DNA from: Mytilus edulis | Lineage: Eukaryota > Mollusca > Bivalvia > Mytilida > Mytilidae | Reading direction: 5' to 3' | Length of the DNA stretch: 64,000 bases | Assembly: GCF_963676685.1 (NCBI RefSeq) | Contig: NC_092356.1 | Coordinates: 20,881,750 to 20,945,749 of the forward strand | The notes under the pieces: model-generated | Database searches by the model: none | Told to the model about the DNA's origin: nothing | The model's input: the letters and a program-made list of their open reading frames with translations, nothing else | Shown here: one piece after another, positions 10,746 through 22,433 of the stretch | How positions within the stretch are numbered: position 1 is the first letter of the stretch | Layout: the number at the start of each line of letters is the position of its first letter | Made by a program: the position numbers and the translations under genes

Positions 10746-13700
10746 CGACTTTATTGTTGTGTGTATGTGTAGTGAGAATTGGAAGTGTAGTTCTATTTGT
10801 ATTTTCTCTCGTTACTTGGTCGGTTGTCGGCGTAGCCTTTGTCGGTATCATTGTTGGAGTAGGTCTAGGAGAAGTTGTCAACCAAGACTTCGGTGGTCTT
10901 AATGTTGGAATTGGTGTCGGAGAAAAAGTCAAATCAGCTTTCGTCGTTCGCCAGGATAAATTAGATATTGTCGAAGATGGTGTATGTTGATTTGCTGTTG
11001 CGGATAAAGTGGACTTAGTTCTTGACAATGTAGTTGAAATTACGTTAGTTGTTATTGTTGTAGATACATAAGTCGTTGGAAAAGGCGTTGTAGCTCGAAA
11101 GGACGTTGATGCAGTACTCATTTTAGTGGTTTGTGCAGGTATCTTTGTGGACTTAGTGGTTGGTAATATTATTGCTGATTTCTGTGTAGCTGTTGCAGGT
11201 GATGTAGACGTCTTAGTAGTTTTTCCATGTGGTGTCATTGACGAGGTTTTCATTTCACGTGTTATCATTTCATGTGTTGTATACAAAGTGCTCGATACAT
11301 GTGTCATTGTTGACAAGGTGGTTAAATCAGCTGATGTTGGATCGATTGTCGTTGCAGGTGAATTTCTTAGTGTATTGGTTGGCTTCGGTTTAGTTGATAT
11401 TGTTGTCTGTGGTGGAGTTGTTTTTGAAAGAATAGTAGACGACCTAGATGGTGAGATAGTAGTTGAGGGGCGAGTTTCAACAGATATGGTTATGGTTTTA
11501 GGCATAACAGTCGTTGATCTAGGAGCGGTTTGGTTAAAGTCTGTTGAACAGAACTAATAGCATTCAATAAACGAAAAAAGGTATGAATAAAGTATATGAA
11601 TAAACTAAATTTGTCGCTTATGCCATTATTCAACCAATTCTCCTAAAAAAAAAAGGCAATTCGTGGCATTCAAAAAAAGAAACTTACTGTTAAATCTCAC
11701 ACGAGAAGTTATGATTACTTGAATTTACAGGATTTGTAATAACTTGAGCAACATGACGGGTACCACATGAGGAGCAGGATCTGCTTACTCCTCTGTAGCA
11801 CTTGACATCATCCCGGGTTTTTTGGAAGTGTTCGTTTTGCTTAGTCTTTGGTTTTATATGTTGTGCGTTGTGTGCCATTGTTTGTCTGTTTGTCTTTTTC
11901 TTTCTTTTAGCTATTTTTTTTTAGTCAGTTCATTATGAGTTTGACTGTCCCTTTGATATCTTTCATTCAACTTTTGTACAAAACAAATTCAGAAAGTTGA
12001 CATAGAATAAAGATAATCTTTACAACATACTTATTCTATGTTTATTGTCCTATAATTTAATTTTGGATGTAACGCGTCTTCTGATTGGCTGACGTTATTT
12101 TGTTATGAGCCCATAGACGTAATTTAGTCATGTGACCGTGACGTCGTCAACGTTTTTTCATGGTTTTCTACGTTTAAAATGGAATTTAGAATTATTTTTT
12201 TTTCTTTCACTGTATAATAAATCACTTTGGATCTTACTTATGTGTGAATTGGTGCAGCAAGGAATACATTTCATTTCCAACGAAGAAACAAAATGTACAT
12301 CATCAAATGTTAGAATGTTATAGCATATATAACTACTAATACTTAAAATGTTTGTGTCAGTAGGACATGACAATTCATTGCGGAAAGACACATTTAACCG
12401 CTTCTTAGATTTATTTTGTAAATGTACAAATAGTTTATCCAAGCTACAAAAAAAATATATTGGAATAACTTAATGAATAATAATTCATACTTACTGTATT
12501 CACATATACTGCCGTAACGGTATGATGGAAGGTTGCAGGCGTAGTCATGCCATTTATATCCATCATCTTTGCGAATCACGGCGCAATCTTCAAATTGTCC
12601 ACCTGAGAATAGAAAACCTCTGTTTACTGGTCCCTGTCCTCTCTCCCAGTTACTCCAGGTCATTTTTTGTCCTATAAAAATTTGTTTGGAGAATAATCCT
12701 TTAATGGATAGAAAACAAAATACTAGTACAGTCATTCACACAGATTTTTATAAGGTTTAAAATATAGTGAGACATAAGGATTTTTAGATAATGAAGAACA
12801 TTGTAAATGTTACTATTTCATTTGCTTTAATACGAATAAACAATAGTTATGTAGCTTTTCTAATATCTGCATCTAATTTTATAGAAGTATTAATCTGAAA
12901 CCATACATTTTTTAGGTTTATAATGGATGCATATGCAAGTGTATTGACAAGACAATAATTACTTGTTGAATATAGCATATGTGTATTCTAAAGGACTGGC
13001 TACGAAACACAAATTCCGGTAAGAAAGTTTTTATTTAAACTTTTTTATAAATTATAACACTTGTTGTTTTATAACAGCCAAAAGCATGAGTTCTGTTATA
13101 ATAAATTGTTTTTTTGTCAATTCGTAAATCTTTATAATTACAAATAATGAGATGATAAAATTCTTCTTTAGCGTTTTATTTTAAAACACATATTTGTAAA
13201 TCAGATTGTCTAATGAATTCAATTGACATGACTTTATTTGAATGCACTGTACATATAAGTGATCGAGCTTACCATTTACCCACTTCCAGTGTCCTTCCTT
13301 TTCTCTATCAGTGCCACCAATCCAGATGCTATTCTTAATCCAGCCTGATGTTTTTAAGGCATTCATGATAAATTGTTGTTTTGACATGTCTTGTATCACC
13401 ACCAAGTCTCCGTGATGTTGTGTACAATATTGTCGTGCATCATTCCAGGAGTGTTCCTCACGTATCAGCTGAATACATGTATCATTGAGGGCATACAAGA
13501 ATGTATCTCTTGGAATGCTCTGAGGGCACCGCTGAACATTTCCTATTGGGTAATGAATTTAAACAATGAAAAATATAAAAGTATTTTTAGTACACGATCG
13601 TCTTGCGTCATACCACGAGTGTTCGTCACGTATCAGCTGAATACATGTATCATGGTATGCAAACAAGTAGTTATCTCTTGGAATGTTATGAGGGCATCGC

Positions 13701-14182
13701 AGAACATTTTCTTTTTGGAAGTTAAGAATTAAGCAAAATTATATTATATTTAAGAAAATTTATACGAGTATATGGAACGATATTAAAAAATTCACAAGTA
13801 TTTTTACCTTCCTAGTCCAAATACTTATCATGATAATGACGGTCTTCAAATGCTATTTTAAGTCGAAAGTTGTTCCAGAAATAAATGTCGCCCCAATTGA
13901 AAAGATGTTCTCTCGTTAATGTTAATGATTAGAATAGATTGATTAGAACGTATGATAAAAAACTATTACAATTAAAATTGACTCTAAAAGTAAAACTGTA
14001 ATTCGTGACCTGCCAGTACCTTAATATTTTTTGTGTACTAACTTGTAGATAGATTCGATGCAAGCTATAGATGATCTAGTAATAGTAATCTACCTACCAT
14101 GCTCAAAAACCCCATCAAAAAACCATGGTTCACAAGGTTGCAAAAATAACAGCAGTATGATGAAAGTATATAATTTATCCAT
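10746..14182 (-). CDS. Gene A: C-type lectin with mucin-like stalk (3' end not found)
   Basis: Exons on the minus strand: 14182-14098 (signal peptide, MDKLYTFIILLLF..), 13542-13273 and 12671-12495 (CTLD), 11540-10746 (stalk). All junctions have AG acceptors and GT donors and are phase 1. The first four exons encode about 442 residues. The CTLD keeps the RCP, DTC, QYC, EDC, YAC and SICEY cysteines and the WIGGTD core. In the sugar loop, EPN/QPD is replaced by GQGPVN, and WND by WHD. The stalk is Thr/Ser/Pro-rich without clean tandem units. It is the close paralogue of B, with identical lengths for the first three exons. No membrane or tail exon was found downstream. If the last intron is retained, a TAA follows two codons after the donor (10738-10740), giving a secreted form. 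It is either a secreted variant, a gene whose last exons lie further away, or a 3'-truncated copy. Confidence 0.85.
11740..11985. repeat. Dispersed repeat in the region between the A stalk and CTLD exons
   Basis: It shares ACCACATG.GGAGCAGGATCT, TTGTCTGTTTGTCTTTT and TGAGTTTGA.TGTCCCT with 58085-58325, so the two are copies of one family. Confidence 0.75.
12053..12097 (+). repeat. Short repeat, inverted partner near 61.87 kb
   Basis: The word TGGATGTAACGCGTCTTCTG and its flanks occur here and, as reverse complement, at about 61853-61892. Probably one end of a dispersed element. Confidence 0.6.
13595..13710 (-). pseudogene. Truncated duplicate of the first CTLD exon, in intron 1 of gene A
   Basis: On the minus strand, an AG acceptor at 13712-13711 is followed by an open frame of about 38 codons in the correct phase. 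It reads NVLRCPHNIPRDN.., then DTCIQLIRDEHSWYDARR, then stops matching. It is clearly the first part of a CTLD-1 exon, diverged from both A and B, and it lacks the WIGGTD half and any donor. It looks like a leftover from tandem duplication or unequal exchange. Use as an alternative exon seems unlikely without a donor. Confidence 0.8.
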
Positions 14183-14239
14183 GTTTATCAACAATAGAAT
14201 TTATTTGGAAGTTTCGGTAAGTTATGTAGACAATCCGTA

Positions 14240-14312
14240 TGCTATCAGCTAGACAAATATTACACGTAGATAGTCTAACACAGTACGATGACATATATAT
14301 ATATATATATAT
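14240..14312 (-). promoter_or_regulatory. Probable core promoter of gene A
   Basis: Upstream of the A start codon lies a (TA)n run at about 14290-14312 that can serve as a TATA element. Between it and the gene is a block (TATCAGCT.., CTAACACAGTACGATGA) that matches the equivalent place in B (22367-22418). Conservation between paralogues supports a promoter and 5' UTR role. Confidence 0.45.
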
Positions 14313-14399
14313 AGTTACATCTATCAACCAAAATAAAGTCATTACAACATTATATTTACAATGAAAAGGGATCATTTGTTGGTTAACAAGCCCTTTAAT

Positions 14400-16430
14400 A
14401 TCATTTTTTTATTATCATGCCTGCTCTTATCACTATAAGGGTCTACGTAACTTGAGTTTGGTTATTAGCTATGTCATTTACAGCGAAACGAGTTTATTAA
14501 ACAATCTTTAACAAGAACACCCGAAGCTAGCACCATGAGATTTGAAATAAGGAAAATATTTTTTTATTCAGAATGAAGACAATTTTTAACAAATATGTTG
14601 TTCGGTGTGCCTTTCTGAATATGTTTTTGACATCGTTCTCTCGTATCTTCCATTCACTCTGATGTTTAATTGAATGATTTTGGGGAATTTGATTTAATTC
14701 GTGCTTTCTCGAGAGATTAGCCTGCATGACAAATACAGTTTGTAGTCATATTAAGAATCAGAAACGATGTAATATCTTCATCATTACCGTCAAGTATCTC
14801 ACTGAAGGAAAACAAACCAGGCAATTGTAACAATGCTGAAAGAATCATTTCTGTTTCTCTTGTTTATGTCTTCTTCATCGTTCACAAAGGTTTCCGACTG
14901 GGTGTATCCCTTTTGCAGTGTATAATGGACATTGCTTGTGTCTTAATGCGTCTCTCCAGAATTGATCAAAAAAGTTATTTGCAATCCTGTGAAGCAGTGG
15001 GATAGGGAGACGCATGCGTTACACATTATTTTCATCTGACTTGCCTTAGTGACGGGTGTGATTGCTAGGTATTGATCCATTGATGATTGTTTTCTCTTTT
15101 TAACAGTATACAACTGATTCCGTGAGGAATTTTCATTTTATTTTTGGTGTCCCTTTGATTATAGATTTGTAGAAAAAATCTCCTCTCGTGTGAAATTGAA
15201 AATGTATTTTTAATTTACTTTAATCTAAGGAGACAAAAAATACGTCCCAGCTTACATTTTTTTTTCAGTTTATATCAATCGTTTTAGTCTAGATGACTGA
15301 ATAATTTATAAAACTTTATATCTCACATATATAAAAAGAAGTATACAGTATTCATGTAGTGTAATGTTTGAATATAGTAGCAAACGAGCACAGTTTAGAA
15401 TTAAATACTGGGTTACATAAAACTAGATCCTAAAAACAGCATCCATTTTCCAACAGAACTTTACAAACCGAGTTGTTAACACGTGTATCCCTCCTTAATA
15501 ACGAGATGTTGTTTTTTACAAATTGTATGGACTTCTTCCTTTGAATTTGATTAGAAGTTCCATATTTTGCTTGATACATTTATTTTTTGGTAAATGCAGT
15601 TTTCAGTTGTTACTTCCTGTATCTTTTGACATTGTTTAAGTAATTTTAGACTTCAAAGTTGATAAATGGTATGTTTGATAATTTGAATTGGCAAAATGTT
15701 ACCATAAAATACGTGACTACTGAATTTCTTTTTAAGAAAATCCTTTGGGTTCTCTAAATCTTCCAAAATGACAGGTTATTTGTTTTTAAAAAAATGTAAC
15801 CCATTGGTGGCCTTTGGCTGTTGTCTGCTCTATGGTCGGGTTGTTGTCGATTTGACACATTCCCCATTTCCTATCTCAATTTTATTTATAGTTATTGAAT
15901 TTGTGTCTTTGCTTATACTATCTGACGTTAGTAATTCAACATCCACATAGCACAAGTGCGACTGCAAAATTGTAATGAACGATCGAGTAAACAGACGTTG
16001 AAACAAAATATTATCAATCGATTCTAGCAAAAAACATATTTCCGGCAGTCTGTTTGTGCCAATTACTCTATTGCGATGTGTTGACTCTTAAGAAAGGAGT
16101 TATCAAATTTCCCAAAATATATAGTGTCAATTAAACAATCATATTAGTAAAAAAAAAAAGGCATACATGAACATAAAACATTTGTGTAAAAATATTATTT
16201 AAAGTCGTTTTTAATATATACAACAACAGCTACTGCGCTTTTACGTCATTATTTACATACTTAAAACATATAACATAATACACAAACATATGTAAGACAA
16301 AGAAACAATAATTAATACATAAGAACGTAAAATATAAAACGAAACAAGCATCTAAACATTAAATAACTTAGCACTCATATAAATTCAACTATTCATTTGT
16401 TTTTGCAGATCTAATTTTCATTGTTAAATT
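14400..16430. other. Intergenic spacer between A and B
   Basis: No exon was recognised. A repeat tail lies at about 15798-15892 (GGTCGGGTTGTTGTCGATTTGACACATTCCCCATTTC), related to the longer copies at 31780-31860 and 59740-59790. A plus-strand phrase at 14833 (MLKESFLFLLFMSSS) resembles a signal peptide but has no downstream plus-strand partner exon. Confidence 0.5.
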
Positions 16431-16437
16431 CAGATGA

Positions 16438-16606
16438 TTAAGACATGGATTCTCCATTCGCAAAATACTTCGTCGGTTCATACATATCATTTATCTGAAT
16501 ATCAGCACCTACGGGTGGTACTGATGCATCATCATACATGACACTATACATAGGATTTTCTGCACCGTGTACTGTTCTGTTTGCATCATTTGAGGATAGC
16601 CTTCTC
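16438..16606 (-). other. Last exon of B: cytoplasmic tail with NPXY and YXXM
   Basis: Reading minus from an AG acceptor at 16608-16607, this exon encodes the end of the RRRR stop-transfer, LSSNDANRTVHG, then AENPMYSVMYDDA, then DMYEPTKYF and the stop. NPMY fits the NPXY PTB or clathrin-adaptor motif. YSVM fits both YXXM (PI3-kinase p85 SH2) and the YXX-hydrophobic endocytic signal. No ITAM or ITIM was seen. Confidence 0.9.
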
Positions 16607-19600
16607 CTGTAATAGCAAATATTTATTCTATTTCAGAAATAGAAACAATTGTAACAAAAATACAGCACATATAGTTTTAATTTGACTTTTTTACGTAATG
16701 TTGTCATTTAAGCGGTATATTTAACATTGCCATAAAGCGCGGAAAATTGACTATCCATACAACCAGGTTCAACCCAACATTTGTTCTTATAATGTCCTGC
16801 ACCAAGTCATAAATGACTTTTATGGCAGTCGTTATCTAGTAGTTCGTTTCTATGTCTGTTGCATTGTCGTTTGTTTTTTGTACCACTTCAGTGTTCTGTT
16901 GTTTCGTTTTCCTCTTATAGTTGAGGTGTTTCCCTCAGTTTTAGTTTGTAACCCGGATTTGTTTTTTTCCTCAATCGATTTATGACTTTTGAACATCGGT
17001 ATACTACTGTTGCCTTTATTTATGTCAGTACTTTTGTACTGCGTAAACATTAATTTTGCGTTTTCCATATCAAGAACATTTTAAATTTAACTCAAATCAA
17101 ATTTATAAAGTAGAAGCTCATGTATTGACATTCAATCAGTAATTGGTTAAAAAACATTTACAACCTAATTTTACATGCTTTTATTATATAACATCAGTTG
17201 TAATGCCCCTGAAATATCAAGTTATATATAAGACATAATGAACTTAGTCCGGCTGAAGTAGTCTAAGAGTTAGAACAATAAACCATGAACCCTTAATCAT
17301 CAATACATGATATTAACGACGATAAAACAAGACCAATTTCTTGAAAATAACAAAAACAAATAATAGAAATAGATACCTCCTGATGACAAACACTGCCACA
17401 ATGATACCTGCTACGACAACTGCCGCACAAACTCCTCCGATGATGTAACCTTAAAATACATCATTAATTATGTTATGCAATGTGAATTTATCCTAATGAT
17501 TATCCTATAATTTTATCACGACTTACCATAAAAAAACATAATTCATTATTTTGTATTTCTCATGTACTCGACTTAATTAAAGTGCGCTCCAGAGTAACTG
17601 TTTTCCGGTAATAAGTTCTCGGGTACAGTATAAAAGGTAGGAATAAAAAGTTGTTATTCATAAATTTTGAACGTGTAAAGCGGCGGTTTGAAACGGAGTT
17701 TTTTCCTGCAGTGCACTTGTGCAGTACATTTTGTCGTATGTGTCCTTTAATTGGTGAATGCACATAACCAGCTTCACATTTGGATGTGTTTAAACTTAAG
17801 GAGTAATACTTAAAAAAAAATGGCCGTGAACTTTTAAAGGTTTCAATACATTATGAAATCAAACAACGTACAGTAATTAAAAAAAAGATTTTGATACAAG
17901 ATTTTTCAGAACTAGTTGGTGGTATTGAAGGAAATGATACATCTATCCAATTATGACAATAGCACTTTCAATTATTTGTTAGTCTGTATTTAGATGTAGG
18001 GATCAGGTGGTTTGTTGTACTTCAAAGAATATAAAGTATCTTTTTGTAACTTTATTGGGGTTTAAAAGTGTTGACCGTAGCACATTTTGTATTTTGTAAG
18101 TGCGGTGGAGCTTCTTTCTAGAAATTTTCGTGTGTGATTTAAAATATAAACAAGTTACCTGTACTTGACTTGTTTGTTGGTTTATTTCCATTGTCACCTG
18201 TAATATTATTGAAAACAGATGAATAACAATCACTTCGCAAATAGTTTTTAACCGTCGAATACTTTTGTCAGTTTTAAAATGTACAAATGCAGAAGTCTTT
18301 GTGAGTGTTTTTGTTTCTATCTTTCTATCTTTCAAGAACATAATCAATACACCAAAAAAAAATAAAAACTAACCGACTAAATAGGAGTAATTTGTTTTTA
18401 CCATACACGTAAATGTGCACAATTCACGTCAAAATAGTGAGAGAAACAAAATCCTATTGAGTAATATTTGGATATTTTGTTTTTTCTATGTTTATAATGG
18501 TTCTTACTGCGTCTTAAGAGGCCGCCTTGATTATTGACTAGCTGTGTAGGTAGTGGATTTTCTGGGCTAGTCGTCGTTTCCTTTATTTCTTGAGTAGTTG
18601 TGGGAGCAGCTTTCGTCACTTTCATTGTTGGAATAGGTGTCGAAAACAAAGTTGACTTAGCTTTCGTTGTTCGCAATATTTGCGTTTTTAATGGCGTTCG
18701 TGAGGTCGTTACCAAGTTAATGGTTTGAGCAGGTGGTTTTGTTGACTTAGTAGTTGGTATTGTTGTCGTCGATATTTGAGTAGTTGGTACAGGTGTTGTT
18801 GATTTCTGAGTAGTTGCCAATGTTGTTGCCAATGGTTGAGTAGTTGGCAATTTTGATGTCGGTATTTGAGTACTTAGTACAGGTTTTGTCGATGAACGAG
18901 TAGTTGGTGCAGGTTTTGTCGTTGTCTGAGTAGTTGGTTCAGGTGTTGTCGATGACTGAGTCGTTGGTGCAGGTGTTGTCGTTGACTTAGTAGTTGGTGC
19001 AGGTGTTGTCGATGACTGAGTCGTTGGTGCAGGTGTTGTTGATGACTGAGTAGTTGGTGCAGGTGTGGTCGATGTCTGAGTCGTTGGTGCAGGTGTTGTC
19101 GTTGACTGAGTAGTTGGTGCAGGTGTGGTCGATGTCTGAGTCGTTGGTGCAGGTGTTGTCGTTGACTGAGTCGTTGGTGCAGGTGTTGTCGATGACTGAG
19201 TAGTTGGTGCAGGTGTTGTCGTTGACTGAGTCATTGGTGCAGGTGTTGTCGATGACTGAGTAGTTGGTGCAGGTGTTGTCGTTGACTGACTCATTGGTGA
19301 GGGTGTTGTTGATGACTGAGTCGTTGGTGCAGGTGTGGTCGATGTTTGAGTAGTTGGTCTATGAGTTGTGGTTGGTATAAAATCTGTTAAATAAATAAAA
19401 ATAACTTCAATTGATATAAAAGTTGTAGCACAAATAGTTTTGTGTAAACAAAATTCGTTGTCTCTGTAAATACTCAAATAATTATCCTCAAATGTGAATA
19501 TATGCTTCATGTGTTTCATTAAAAAATACATAACTGCTACTGCCCACAAACAAAAGCTATGATTAGTATGATGTAAGTTTACGTAACGAAGATGCAACTG

Positions 19601-22295
19601 TATAAAGAAATATTTGGCAAATTATGTGTTTTATTTAAGATTCTCTTTTACAAATAAAATCCTTGTTGCACTCTGTGTAGGAGTAAGCAAATATTTTAGA
19701 ATATATCAAATTTTCAAGGAAGAATCAAACAACTGATCTGCATTGTAGTATATCACAAATTACTACCATTTCTTAAAAAGGATTACGTTATTTTGAGTAA
19801 GAAGGGAACAACATCAGTCAATAACAGGCTAAGATCTATTATGTGAATAGTGTTAAGACTACAGTAACAAATATTATGCTTAAGGTGGTATGGATGTCTT
19901 TCACCGTCTTGGATTGTAAAAGACAGAGAATCTAAGGTCTAGAATTTCAATCAATTTAGCAAAATTTGATGCAGAAATGCAGATAATTAATGTGAGTTTG
20001 CATTTTAAAGAACAAATTTATAAGATTATAACTTATAAATATTAATATTTGTACAAGTGTTGATTAGTTCTGCTTGAACTTTAAAATTTTTAAATTGGCA
20101 TTTTAAGGGGAGGTAACTCTGAAAAAGTGCATTTTCTGAAGGAATCTACATGGCTATTTCGTATTTTAGCTAAACAAAAAAGCACGGTGACCCTATCTTT
20201 TTTTTATGATATTCTCAAAGCATTTTAAAAAAGCTATCTTCTCGTATTTTATTTTACAATTTTATCATTTAGTTTAGCTTCTAATCAAATAATGGTGATA
20301 TTTCATGTATAATCCATCCAAATGTGTCATTTTATCACGACCTATAGCTTGAGAAAATGCACGGTGACCTATCAATTTTATGATATTTTTTAACATCTAT
20401 CAATAGATACTACGTTTTGGCAAAGTATGAACTAATTCTGTCATTTTTAATTTAGACTCCCATACCATACCACCTTAAGTAAAAGATTATACTTACTGTA
20501 TTCGCATATACTGCCGAAATGGTATGATGGAAGGTTGCAAGCGTAGTCATGCCATTTATATCCATCATCTCTGCGAATCACAGTGCAATCTTCCCACCGT
20601 CCACTAGAGAAAAGAAACCCACTGTTTCCTGGTCCTTGTCCTTTTTCCCAGTTGCCCCATGTCATTTTTTGTCCTATAGTTTTAAACACACATTTTTAAT
20701 AAACCACCAACAGATATAGGCGTTTTCACTGATTTTCAAAAAATTTTACATAAATTTATTCAAATTTCATACGAGACATTAATTTTACTATTTTATTTTC
20801 TTTAATTGTAGTAAACAAACATATGTATATTTTGAATCCTAGAATTGTATGGATTAAAAATATCTTTAAACTTTTTAGCAGTATTATGTTTGCGCTGTAA
20901 CTTTTTTTTGCAAGACTTAAAAAAAGAAAAGGTGTGTATCAGCAATCATTATGTCTTAAACACGTTCGAAAAAAGTGCCACTGGCTTTTTTTTGAAAGAT
21001 GTATGCCCCTTTTGTAAGCACCTATGTACATTTTGTAAAACTATCATAAAATATATATACATTTTGTAAAAGGTTACCCGTATGTTAGCAATGTCTTGGT
21101 GATTTCTAAAATCAGCGCTCAACTATTATTTTTACAGGCGTTATGTCACTTTGAAAGATAAATTAGATTGAACTTTGCACTATAAGCAGCCTCACACCTA
21201 TATTTCTTGTCATAGTTTTATGAAGTGTATGCCGAAGTCTTTCAAAAAGGTTTACAAAACTGTGATACAAGTTGAATTATATTGAAAATTGCCTTATCAA
21301 CGATCTCATGCATTAAATTATAATATCTTGTGATTGTGTCTTTCGCTGAAGTTAATTGGATCTGGGTTTTTTGTTATGCTTTTTTTAACATTTACTCGAT
21401 AATTGTTAATTATAGATATGTAAAATAACGAATATGGAAAAAAATCTTCTTCGGAGTTTTCTTTTATTACACGATTTTACCATATGGATATTTTACATTG
21501 ATTTATTTGGTATCCAACATACCATTAACCCACTTCCAGTGTCCTTCCCTTTCTCTATCAGTGCCACCAATCCAGATGCCGTTTTTAACCCAGCCAGATG
21601 TTTTTAAGGCATTCATGATATATTGTTGCTTTGCCATGTCTTGTATCACCACCAAGTCTCCGTGATGTTTTGTACAATAGCGTCTTGCATCATTCCAGGA
21701 GTGTTCCTCACGTATCAGCTGAATACATGTATCATTGAGGGCATACAAGAAGTTATCTCTTGGAATGCTCTGAGGGCACCGCTGAACATTTCCTATTGGG
21801 TAATGAATTTAAACAATGAAAAATATCAAAGTATTGTTGTACATGTATCTGCATTGTAATAAAATGTGTACAGATTATCTATTTTAATTCAATTGATCAT
21901 ATTCTGTTTTTCTCTCTCAGCCAAATGTTTTTTTCATATTTAAGAATTTTTATTTGATGCAAATACAAAATGTTAATGAAGTACATACTAAGTAATTGAT
22001 TGTTTATGACAGGAATGACCATTCTCAGCTTAAATCTTAAAATATCAGGTCACATTTCACACAAAAACATGTACTCATATGAGAAAAATCATGGTTTTTT
22101 AAAATATGAGACATCAGTGCATGTATTTCATTAGCAGTGCACAAAAACCTTTGCAAGTCAACTGCTCGTACCTCACACCGTAGACCACAGATTACTTATA
22201 ATTTACTTACCATGATCTAAAACCCCGTCAAAAAACCATGGTTCACAATAGGACAAAAGTGTCACAAATATAATAAAAGTAAGTAATCTATCCAT
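16438..22295 (-). CDS. Gene B: type I transmembrane C-type lectin with mucin stalk and tyrosine tail
   Basis: Seven minus-strand exons: 22295-22211, 21792-21523, 20673-20497, 19383-18508, 18197-18159, 17449-17377, 16606-16438. The total is 1689 nt, giving 562 aa plus TAA at 16440-16438. Signal peptide: residues 1 to ~18 (MDRLLTFIIFVTLLSYC). CTLD: ~29-177, with RCP, DTC, RYC, EDC, YAC and SICEY cysteines and WIGGTD..EGHWKWVNG. The sugar loop reads GQGPGNS in place of an EPN/QPD tripeptide, and WHD replaces WND. Stalk: 178-469, with 21 ten-residue units of TTQSSTTPAP type, a likely O-glycosylated mucin. Helix: ~483-505 (GYIIGGVCAAVVVAGIIVAV). Stop-transfer: RRRR. Cytoplasmic tail: ~507-562, with an NPMYSVMY phrase. 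All introns are phase 1 except the last (phase 2), and all frames join cleanly. The likely role is a cell-surface recognition or uptake receptor; ligand unknown. A is its nearest paralogue. Confidence 0.93.
16815..17060. repeat. Dispersed repeat in the last intron of B
   Basis: It carries TGAGGTGTTTCCCTCAGTTT, GTTTGTAACCCG and CTACTGTTGCCTTTATTT. The reverse complement of the same words appears at 62235-62395. The minus-strand 72-aa ORF is repeat translation. Confidence 0.7.
17377..17449 (-). other. Transmembrane exon of B
   Basis: A 73-bp exon with AG at 17451-17450 and donor GTATCT after 17377. It encodes a 20-residue run of Gly, Ala, Val and Ile followed by the first arginines of the stop-transfer. 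It is preceded by a 39-bp exon (18197-18159) encoding a polar linker, DNGNKPTNKSST. Confidence 0.92.
18729..19358 (-). repeat. Coding minisatellite, 21 x 30 bp, in the stalk exon of B
   Basis: On the plus strand the 30-bp unit reads like TGCAGGTGTTGTCGTTGACTGAGT.GTTGG. On the minus strand it encodes P-T-T-Q-S-S-T-T-P-A. About 16 units are near-identical, with alternating QSS, QST and QTS variants. The 3' five are degenerate. Every unit keeps the frame. Confidence 0.95.
19880..20478. mobile_element. TTAA-flanked MITE-like element in an intron of B
   Basis: TTAA at 19880-19883 and 20475-20478 bounds inverted ends (TTAAGGTGGTATGG / CCATACCACCTTAA). It ends only about 20 bp from the splice donor of the second CTLD exon. 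A relative lies at 35862-36141. TTAA duplications fit piggyBac-like or Kolobok-like mobilisation. Confidence 0.75.
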
Positions 22296-22366
22296 GTTTG
22301 ACAACAAATTAAATGATGATGCAGTTTAAGGTAGCTTAAAGTTATATGTTTACAATCATTATGATA

Positions 22367-22433
22367 TCAGCTTGTCCAAACTAACATGTAGACAGTCCAG
22401 CATCGTACGATGAGAGATAATTATATATTTATA
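22367..22433 (-). promoter_or_regulatory. Probable core promoter of gene B
   Basis: On the minus strand a TATAAATATATAA box lies at 22433-22421, about 130 bp before the start codon. It is followed by the block shared with A (TCATCGTAC.., GACTGTCTACATG). Inferred from position and paralogue conservation. Confidence 0.5.

Noticed and set aside
11126-11557. Val-rich plus-strand ORF opposite the A stalk
   Set aside because: It is the antisense of a Thr/Pro-rich exon. Antisense ACN/CCN codons read as Val, Gly and Ser; no splice or start context.
14833-14889. Plus-strand signal-peptide-like phrase MLKESFLFLLFMSSS
   Set aside because: The donor after it (GTTTCC) is weak and no plus-strand lectin exon follows before 28.5 kb.
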